Below, piece after piece: positions 59,364-64,000 of a DNA stretch of 64,000 nt. Source of the stretch: Nonomuraea muscovyensis (lineage in GTDB: Bacteria > Actinomycetota > Actinomycetes > Streptosporangiales > Streptosporangiaceae); the NCBI RefSeq assembly GCF_014207745.1, contig NZ_JACHJB010000002.1, positions 1,922,001-1,986,000 of the forward strand, given 5' to 3'. Numbering within the stretch: position 1 is the first letter of the stretch; each line of letters opens with the position of its first letter. The position numbers and the translations under genes were made by a program. Below the pieces are notes generated by a model, which ran no database searches, was not told the origin of the DNA, and saw only the letters and a program-made list of their open reading frames with translations.

Positions 59364-59663
59364 CTACTTCCGGGGGTGTCTTGAGCTGGGGTTCCGCAGT
59401 GCGTCGAGCAGGACGGACGCGAACTCTCGCAGCGTCGTCGGCCGCCACTGGGGCGGCTCGTACTCTTCCGGGGCTTCTCTGCCGGGGCCTTGAGCCTGAT
59501 GCCAGGGTGCCGGCGTGTACTCATGCCACGCCCCGTGCCGCCATGCATTCACTGACGGATGGCAGATCCCGCAGTCGAGGTTGCACGAAGCCGTGCAGTT
59601 GGGAGCTCCACACCAGTGGTTGCAGCGTCGAGGGTCACGCGATTCGGCAGGAAGGCCGGTCAT
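59364..59663 (-). CDS. Cysteine-rich protein, third gene of an uncharacterised operon
   Basis: The 99-residue protein has a cluster CNHWCGAPNCTASCNLDCGI followed by CH, six Cys within 25 residues plus His, suggesting a zinc site, then an acidic and Pro/Trp-rich linker and a helical end (LREFASVLLDALRNPS). No known family is recognised. Its ATG overlaps the stop of the 104-residue gene (ATGA). Confidence 0.7.
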   Translation of the reverse strand: MTGLPAESRDPRRCNHWCGAPNCTASCNLDCGICHPSVNAWRHGAWHEYTPAPWHQAQGPGREAPEEYEPPQWRPTTLREFASVLLDALRNPSSRHPRK

Positions 59664-59974
59664 GCTCGGCCCTCATTCGCGGCGACCAGCAGGGCCACCC
59701 GCGCGGGGCGATGGACGGGCACCATCTCCACACGGTCGGGCAACTTCTCGTTGTCCCGGCCGGTACGCGCCGGCTCCACCCGGTAGGCACCCGAGCGAGC
59801 CGCCACACTGATCGTGGCCACCCGCCAACCGCCGTCCGCGTAGACCATGAGCCGCGACGACGAGAACTGGTCAGACGCGGTGTTCACCTCACCCGGAACG
59901 CGCTTGATGAGTTGGGCGTTGATGCCGGAGCCTTCCAGCAGGTGAATGACCTTGTTCAACGCGGGGGCGGTCAC
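59660..59974 (-). CDS. Hypothetical protein, second gene of an uncharacterised operon
   Basis: The 104-residue protein, MTAPALNKVIHLLEGSGINA then RLMVYADGGWRVATISVAAR, SGAYRVEPARTGRDNEKLPD and VHRPARVALLVAANEG, has alternating beta-strand-like segments and no hydrophobic helix. The start lies inside the stop of the 95-residue gene (ATGA), its stop inside the start of the Cys-rich gene. Unknown function. Confidence 0.7.
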   Translation of the reverse strand: MTAPALNKVIHLLEGSGINAQLIKRVPGEVNTASDQFSSSRLMVYADGGWRVATISVAARSGAYRVEPARTGRDNEKLPDRVEMVPVHRPARVALLVAANEGRA

Positions 59975-60258
59975 CGAGCACTCTCCTCGCCGAGCACGTT
60001 CATCATGTTCGGCCGCTTCTCCAGCAAGCCGTACACCTCTGCCAGGTCGAGAAGGCCCTCGATGCCCAAGACGTTCGGAGCCGTGCAGTTCTGCACACCG
60101 CGCTCCAGCAGGTACGCCCGGTACTCATTCCGAGTCCACGAGTCGGGAGCCGAAGGCGTCGCATCAGGGCCGATCTCGGCAAGCTCCTCGGGCGCCAGCT
60201 CGCCAACGAAGACCTTCGGCATGGCCGGGATGGCGGGGGATGTCTGTCGGGGAGGCAT
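59971..60258 (-). CDS. Hypothetical protein, first gene of an uncharacterised operon
   Basis: The 95-residue protein contains MPKVFVGELAPEELAEIGPD, WTRNEYRAYLLERGVQNCTA and PNVLGIEGLLDLAEVYGLLE, predicted mostly helical, with one Cys. ATG 60258 is six bases after a TACCGT -10 box, so the message is probably leaderless. Two direct repeats just upstream of the -35 region point to activation by a dedicated regulator, possibly the Scr1-type XRE protein encoded directly upstream. No homologue family is known to me. Confidence 0.72.
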   Translation of the reverse strand: MPPRQTSPAIPAMPKVFVGELAPEELAEIGPDATPSAPDSWTRNEYRAYLLERGVQNCTAPNVLGIEGLLDLAEVYGLLEKRPNMMNVLGEESAR

Positions 60259-60264
60259 GATCCG

Positions 60265-60316
60265 ACGGTAGGAGCGGGTGATTCACTGCCTCAATGAACT
60301 TGCACGAACTTGCACG
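60265..60316 (-). promoter_or_regulatory. Leaderless promoter with two upstream 10-bp direct repeats
   Basis: Minus strand: TTGAGG (60294-60289) and TACCGT (60270-60265) with an 18-base spacer, ending six bases before ATG 60258. Immediately upstream are two head-to-tail copies of CGTGCAAGTT (60316-60307, 60306-60297). The placement next to the -35 box suits an activator. The core GTGCAAGT recurs at 61943-61936 upstream of the 80-residue gene. Confidence 0.65.
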
Positions 60317-60317
60317 A

Positions 60318-61166
60318 TCAGCCTAGGGCCGCGAGTGCTCCCGTGATCAGAGCGCGTGCCTGGTTGCCGTATACAGCGCTGGACGCCAGTTCGGTGAAGC
60401 CCTTGATGTAGAGCGCGATCTCGCGCGGTTGGGTGACGGTCACGCCCGCGGACAGCAACTCTACGAACACCCGCTTGTCGTCGTAGATGGAGAAGGTCTC
60501 CATCGTCCACAGCTTGCGAGGGACGCCGGAAGGGATGATCCCGAGGGAGATGGATGGCAGAGACATGCCTTCCAGAAGCTGGCCAAGCTGCCCGGCCATC
60601 ACCTCGTCATCAGCGACCCGATCGTGCAGGACGGACTCTTCCATGAGGATGGCGAACCGGTGGTCGCCTTCGTAGAGCAGGCGGTTTCGGGCTGCCCGTG
60701 TTGTGACCGCTTCCTCGATGTCGCGAGGAGCATCGTGGAACTCAGCAAAGGCAGTGAGGACGGCTCGCATGTATCCGGGCGTTTGAAGGGGCCAGGGCAT
60801 GAACTGTGAGCAGTAGAAGCGGAACAGGCGGGTTTCCTCGTACAACGAGACTCGCGTCTCTTGCAGTCGCTTCATGCCGCTGCGTTGCAATCGCTTCCAC
60901 TCGACATACATGCTGTCGGCGTCGCGGCTCGCAGCGATCAGGTCAGGGATCTCTTCCTCAGCGCCGCAGATCCGGCACCAGGCGCGTATGTCGTCGTCAG
61001 ACGGCAGGGTGCGGCCGTTGACGAGCCGGGAGCACTTGGACTCGTCCCAACCAGCCGCCAGGGCCAGAGCCCTGGCGGTGAGGCCGGAGTCGCGAAGGAT
61101 TTCCCGAAGCCGCTTGCCGACGGCAAGACGGGCCTGCTGGGCGCTGGATGACGGTGATGTTGCCAC
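60318..61166 (-). CDS. Scr1-type XRE regulator (DUF5753)
   Basis: The 282-residue protein has an N-terminal XRE HTH (VGKRLREILRDSGLTARALALAAGWDESKCSRLVNGRTLP, residues 17-56) and a C-terminal DUF5753 domain (YCSQFMPWPLQTPGYMRAVL, RNRLLYEGDHRFAILMEESVL, ISLGIIPSGV). Proteins of this type pair with DUF397 (58944) and, often, DUF6879 (61176), as here. Start GTG 61166 lies ten bases after the DUF6879 stop, so the genes are probably one operon. Confidence 0.9.
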   Translation of the reverse strand: MATSPSSSAQQARLAVGKRLREILRDSGLTARALALAAGWDESKCSRLVNGRTLPSDDDIRAWCRICGAEEEIPDLIAASRDADSMYVEWKRLQRSGMKRLQETRVSLYEETRLFRFYCSQFMPWPLQTPGYMRAVLTAFAEFHDAPRDIEEAVTTRAARNRLLYEGDHRFAILMEESVLHDRVADDEVMAGQLGQLLEGMSLPSISLGIIPSGVPRKLWTMETFSIYDDKRVFVELLSAGVTVTQPREIALYIKGFTELASSAVYGNQARALITGALAALG

Positions 61167-61175
61167 GTGCCGTGA

Positions 61176-61688
61176 TTAGGTAGGCCGGTACTCCGTGTGG
61201 TCGATGCCGCGCTGCCAAACAGCCTCGAACGCTGTCGCGCACAGCTTCACCACCGCAGCATCTTCGGAAAAGTCGTAGCCTGTGGCCTCGCCGTCCCCTG
61301 AGTGAAGGCCGAAGCGCACCAGTTCCCCGTCGAACAACCAGAAGTCATTGCCGGGTAGCGCTAGATCGGATGCTCTTTGGCGGGGTAGCCAGCGAACCAG
61401 TTCCCCACCGGCAAGGTTGGCATGGGGCGTAGCGGAGTGCTCATATCGGATGTAGTCGCTGACGGGCTCGGAAACGATTCGAGCGCGGCGGACCACGACT
61501 CCCCGGTCTACGGTTGCCCTGATCAGATTCACCCAGGGAGCGTCGAAGTCGGTCCGGTCGAATGGCTTGCCGTCACGCCAGGCACGGAAGCCGGGACTTG
61601 AGTAGCCGTAACCATCACGCATCTCCAGGTGCAGAGCGGAGCGCGTGCAGCGCCCCAGCAACTCATCCAACGTCGGGCTCGCGTTCAC
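61176..61688 (-). CDS. DUF6879-family protein
   Basis: The 170-residue protein shows the DUF6879 pattern: TRSALHLEMRDGYGYSSPGF, WVNLIRATVDRGVVVRRARI, VSEPVSDYIRYEHSATPHAN, AGGELVRWLPRQRASDLALPG then NDFWLFDGELVRF. These proteins accompany XRE/DUF5753 regulators in actinomycetes. GTG 61688 has GGAGG at 61695-61699 with six-base spacing, better than the GTG at 61712. It overlaps the preceding 80-residue gene by 26 bases. Confidence 0.87.
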   Translation of the reverse strand: MNASPTLDELLGRCTRSALHLEMRDGYGYSSPGFRAWRDGKPFDRTDFDAPWVNLIRATVDRGVVVRRARIVSEPVSDYIRYEHSATPHANLAGGELVRWLPRQRASDLALPGNDFWLFDGELVRFGLHSGDGEATGYDFSEDAAVVKLCATAFEAVWQRGIDHTEYRPT

Positions 61689-61905
61689 CGCACGCCTCCA
61701 AGAGGTAACCACGCATGTGCGCAGGAAACCTAACGATCATTTCGTTGGGCGCGAGCGGGCTCCGTGCCACTACTTGGTCCACCTCGGCTTGGTCCGTGAC
61801 CACGACTCCCTGAATCACGAAGCTTCCGTCTCTGTCATCGACCCAGACCGAGGGGCAGCCGCCATGCTCGCTCGTGCCGTCGATGCCGATGAACCGTAGC
61901 GCCAT
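61663..61905 (-). CDS. Small conserved hypothetical upstream of DUF6879
   Basis: The 80-residue protein, MALRFIGIDGTSEHGGCPSV then WVDDRDGSFVIQGVVVTDQA and EMIVRFPAHMRGYLLEACGE, is of a type I recall just before DUF6879/XRE genes in actinomycetes; it has no named function. ATG 61905 has GGGAGGGG just upstream. A longer frame runs through the palindrome at 61997-62036 and is unlikely. It is the first gene of the 80-residue/DUF6879/XRE operon. Confidence 0.8.
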   Translation of the reverse strand: MALRFIGIDGTSEHGGCPSVWVDDRDGSFVIQGVVVTDQAEVDQVVARSPLAPNEMIVRFPAHMRGYLLEACGEREPDVG

Positions 61906-61935
61906 GGTCCCCTCCCGTGGTGTAGACGTGCGCGG

Positions 61936-61943
61936 ACTTGCAC
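61936..61943 (-). promoter_or_regulatory. Copy of the GTGCAAGT motif
   Basis: ACTTGCAC on the plus strand, 31-38 bases upstream of ATG 61905. It matches the core of the direct repeats at 60297-60316 and may be a third binding site of the same regulator. Confidence 0.45.
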
Positions 61944-61996
61944 ACGCGAGCCTGAACCGCCCAGGGGTCACCGTCAAGCGATTGTCCTCAGATCGC

Positions 61997-62036
61997 ATCA
62001 GCACAACGTCAGCACGGGTGCTGACGTTGTGCTGAT
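61997..62036. repeat. 40-bp perfect palindrome
   Basis: ATCAGCACAACGTCAGCAC (61997-62015) is followed by GG and then its exact reverse complement (62018-62036). It has no T tract on either side. It could be an operator, a recombination site or a structural element of the adjoining accessory block. Confidence 0.9.
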
Positions 62037-62044
62037 CAATCCCG

Positions 62045-62090
62045 AACAACAAGAAGCCCCAGACTCCTGGCGGGTGCCGTGAGCTGGGGC
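62045..62090 (-). terminator. Rho-independent-type terminator after the tRNA operon
   Basis: On the minus strand GCCCCAG (62090-62084) and CTGGGGC (62062-62056) form a 7-bp stem, followed by the T-rich run TTCTTGTTGTT. It lies 46 bases after the 3' end of the tRNA-Val gene. Confidence 0.75.
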
Positions 62091-62135
62091 GATAACTTCT
62101 GTTTGACCAGGTCAGACCTGATCTACCAGGGAGTG

Positions 62136-62210
62136 TGGTGGACGATACTGGGATTGAACCAGTGACCTCTTCCGTGTCAGGGAAGCGCTCTCCCGCTGAG
62201 CTAATCGTCC
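62136..62210 (-). tRNA. tRNA-Val (GAC)
   Basis: The 75-base gene folds as a cloverleaf: acceptor GGACGAT/ATCGTCC, anticodon loop CTGACAC with anticodon GAC, TGGTTCAATCCCA T arm. A discriminator A and CCA are encoded (CCA at 62138-62136). Last of three tRNA genes on this strand. Confidence 0.95.
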
Positions 62211-62211
62211 T

Positions 62212-62285
62212 TGGAGGTGGAGACGGGATTTGAACCCGTGTGGACGGCTTTGCAGGCCGCTGCCTCGCCTCTCGGCCACTCCACC
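62212..62285 (-). tRNA. tRNA-Cys (GCA)
   Basis: The 74-base gene has acceptor GGTGGAG/CTCCACC, anticodon loop CTGCAAA (GCA), T-arm GGGTTCAAATCCC, the discriminator T expected for tRNA-Cys, and an encoded CCA. Confidence 0.95.
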
Positions 62286-62298
62286 GTGCCGAACTCCG

Positions 62299-62370
62299 AG
62301 CGGAAGACGGGATTCGAACCCGCGACCCTCACCTTGGCAAGGTGATGCTCTACCACTGAGCCACTTCCGC
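62299..62370 (-). tRNA. tRNA-Gly (GCC)
   Basis: The 72-base gene has acceptor GCGGAAG/CTTCCGC, anticodon loop TTGCCAA (GCC), T-arm CGGGTTCGAATCCCG and discriminator T. CCA is not encoded. First gene of the Gly-Cys-Val operon. Confidence 0.95.
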
Positions 62371-62411
62371 GTTGTCGCCCGTCCACTCTAGCGGGTTTTC
62401 CGAGTGGATGC

Positions 62412-63047
62412 TCACTTGCGGAGCTGTCGCGCCACGCTGCGTTCGGTCGCGGGCAGGCTGAGGAAGATCTCCAGGATGCGGGTGAGCCGGTGGACCTCGA
62501 TGCGGTGGAAGGCGGGCCCGTCGGAGCGGGCCAGCAGCAGGGTGAGCGCGAGCGGCGGCAGCGGGGCGTGGATGACGTGCAGGCCCCCCTCCAGCGTGGC
62601 GGCCGTGGGCCGGGCCGGCACGCTGTCGGGCAGCGGCACCTTCTGGGGGGCGCGCCAGCTCGCGTAGACGACGCCGTGCTCGGCGGCCGTGGCGGCCCAG
62701 TCGGCGCTGAACAGCACCGGCAGCGAGTCGACCAGCGTGGTCAGCGCCCGGTCGCCAGCCGTGGTGATGTACTTGAGTATCTCCAGCTCGGGATAGGTGC
62801 CGGGCGCCTCGCGGGTGCTCCAGACACCCTCGACCGTCACGCCCTCGACGCCGTGCAGGCCCTTGACGAGCGTCTCCTTGGGGGTGCCCTCGGGGCAGTA
62901 GACGGTGAGGTCGTCGACCGCCCGGCCGTCGCCCCTGTCGAGCACGGTGACCTGGGTGATGTCGGCTCCGGCCGTGCCGAGGACCCGGGTCACCTGGGCC
63001 AGCGACCCCGGGCGGTCGGGCAGCGTGATGCGGACACGAAGGAGCAT
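62412..63047 (-). CDS. ACT-domain amino acid-binding protein
   Basis: The 211-residue protein begins with an ACT domain (LLRVRITLPDRPGSLAQVTR, VLGTAGADITQVTVLDRG, DDLTVYCPEG) and continues with a mixed domain (YITTAGDRALTTLVDSLPVL, FHRIEVHRLTRILEIFL). It is a known actinobacterial stand-alone ACT-domain protein type. No catalytic domain is attached. GGGAGGG precedes ATG 63047. It is divergent from dusB and upstream of the tRNA operon. Confidence 0.85.
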   Translation of the reverse strand: MLLRVRITLPDRPGSLAQVTRVLGTAGADITQVTVLDRGDGRAVDDLTVYCPEGTPKETLVKGLHGVEGVTVEGVWSTREAPGTYPELEILKYITTAGDRALTTLVDSLPVLFSADWAATAAEHGVVYASWRAPQKVPLPDSVPARPTAATLEGGLHVIHAPLPPLALTLLLARSDGPAFHRIEVHRLTRILEIFLSLPATERSVARQLRK

Positions 63048-63127
63048 CCATCCCTCCCTGCGAAGATGCCGTTCCCAGCCTATCGGCGAATACCGGTCGC
63101 AGCCGGACCTGCGCTACAACTGACAGG

Positions 63128-64000
63128 GTGAAGATTGGGCCGATCGAGGTGTGGCCGCCGGTGGTGCTGGCGCCGATGGCGGGCATCACGAACGCGCCGT
63201 TCCGGGTGCTCTGCCGTGAGCAGGGCGCCGGGTTGTTCGTGTGCGAGATGATCACGACGCGGGCGCTGGTCGAGCGCAATCCGAAGACGATGCGCATGAT
63301 CAGGTTCGCCGAGTCGGAGACGCCGCGGAGCATCCAGCTGTACGGGGTCGATCCCGTGACGGTGGGCCGGGCGGTCAGGATGATCGCCGAGGAGGACCTG
63401 GCCGACCACATCGACCTCAACTTCGGCTGCCCGGTGCCCAAGGTGACCCGGCGGGGCGGCGGCTCGGCCCTGCCGTACAAGCGACACCTGCTGCGGCGGA
63501 TCCTGCGCGAGGCGGTGGCCCACGCGGGCCCGCTGCCGGTGACGATGAAGATGCGCAAGGGCATCGACGACGACCACCTGACCTATCTCGACGCCGGCCG
63601 CATCGCGGCCGAGGAGGGGATCGCGGCCGTCGCCCTGCACGCCCGTACGGCCCGGCAGCACTACGGCGGCGTGGCCGACTGGGACGCCATCGCCAGGCTG
63701 AAGGAGTCCGTGCCCGAGATCCCGGTGCTCGGCAACGGCGACGTCTGGTGCGCCGACGACGCGCTGCGGATGATGGCCGAGACCGGCTGTGACGGCGTCG
63801 TCGTGGGCCGGGGCTGCCTGGGCCGGCCGTGGCTGTTCGCCGATCTGGAGCGCGCGTTCGACGGCGACCCGGAGCGGGCCCGGCCGACGCTGGGCGAGGT
63901 GGCGGCGGTGATGGCCCGCCATGCCGAAGGGCTGACCGCGTGCTTCGACATCGAGCGCTACGCGGTGGCCGACTTCCGCAAGCATGTGGGGTGGTATCTC
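63128..64000 (+). CDS. dusB: tRNA-dihydrouridine synthase, partial (C-terminus beyond the right edge)
   Basis: FMN-dependent reduction of uridine in tRNA D loops. The visible 291 residues carry VVLAPMAGITNAPFRVLCRE, LFVCEMITTRALVERN, IDLNFGCPVPKVTRRGGGSALP (active-site Cys in NFGCP), VTMKMRKGIDD, ALHARTARQHYGG, LGNGDVWCADDALRMM and VVGRGCLGRPWLF, diagnostic for DusB/Nifr3-type enzymes. GTG 63128 is preceded by TACAAC at seven bases, so leaderless start is likely. The gene is cut by the window end. Confidence 0.93.
   Translation, partial: MKIGPIEVWPPVVLAPMAGITNAPFRVLCREQGAGLFVCEMITTRALVERNPKTMRMIRFAESETPRSIQLYGVDPVTVGRAVRMIAEEDLADHIDLNFGCPVPKVTRRGGGSALPYKRHLLRRILREAVAHAGPLPVTMKMRKGIDDDHLTYLDAGRIAAEEGIAAVALHARTARQHYGGVADWDAIARLKESVPEIPVLGNGDVWCADDALRMMAETGCDGVVVGRGCLGRPWLFADLERAFDGDPERARPTLGEVAAVMARHAEGLTACFDIERYAVADFRKHVGWYL

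Noticed and set aside
61663..62390. Integrated element with attachment site at the tRNA-Val gene
   Set aside because: Accessory genes adjoin the tRNA operon, but no integrase and no duplicated tRNA 3' end can be seen in the window.

Overview
The window is GC-rich chromosomal DNA from a filamentous actinomycete. The presence of an actinobacterial-type integration host factor (mihF), Scr1/DUF5753 and DUF397 pairs, DUF6879, MsiK-style sugar ABC loci without their own ATPase, SpoIIE/STAS/HATPase partner-switching genes and many leaderless start codons all fit the Streptosporangiaceae (Nonomuraea-like); the genus is an inference. Both ends cut genes: an L-rhamnose isomerase at the left and a tRNA-dihydrouridine synthase at the right.

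Layout. 0-3.8 kb: L-rhamnose catabolism (rhaI, rhaM, rhaB) with a LacI-type regulator and two candidate operators. 3.8-10.6 kb: a membrane protein, a coupled fchA-folD one-carbon pair, a glutamine amidotransferase-like protein, an unusual two-domain hydrolase, a haem catalase and endonuclease V. 10.6-13.5 kb: a RidA protein, an HxlR regulator divergent from an F420/NADP-type reductase, and an ECF sigma factor coupled to a membrane protein with an FtsX-like outer domain. 13.6-16.5 kb: a partner-switching set (PP2C phosphatase, HATPase, MEDS-STAS protein). 16.8-19.6 kb: HAD phosphatase, small proteins and a divergent pyrF copy.

19.6-30.4 kb is a scar-rich region: a broken Tn3-family transposase, an integrase-like fragment, a decayed metal-type operon behind a MerR-type promoter, a truncated ynfA and a methyltransferase relic lie among intact genes (ECF sigma factor with CU044_5270 protein, class C serine hydrolase, HTH-MarR fusion, CPBP protease, ChrB-N with an MFS pump).

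30.8-40.5 kb holds the most striking system: a nine-gene, almost fully overlapping operon made of a LacI regulator, two sugar permeases, a lipoprotein binding protein, four different ADP-ribosylglycohydrolase-family proteins and a ribokinase. It looks like an uptake and breakdown route for an unknown N- or O-riboside, ending in ribose 5-phosphate.

40.6-58.4 kb: LysR/EamA/GH35, a GlxA-type regulator, cupin, MFS with a divergent ROK regulator, a haem-binding-like protein, mihF, a two-component system, an acyltransferase, two GNAT enzymes, a DUF3516 helicase and small proteins. 58.4-62.1 kb is a small accessory block of Scr1/DUF397/DUF6879 genes with a three-gene operon of unknown function and a shared promoter motif. 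A tRNA operon (Gly-GCC, Cys-GCA, Val-GAC), an ACT-domain protein and dusB close the window. All family calls come from reading the translations; no database search was run.
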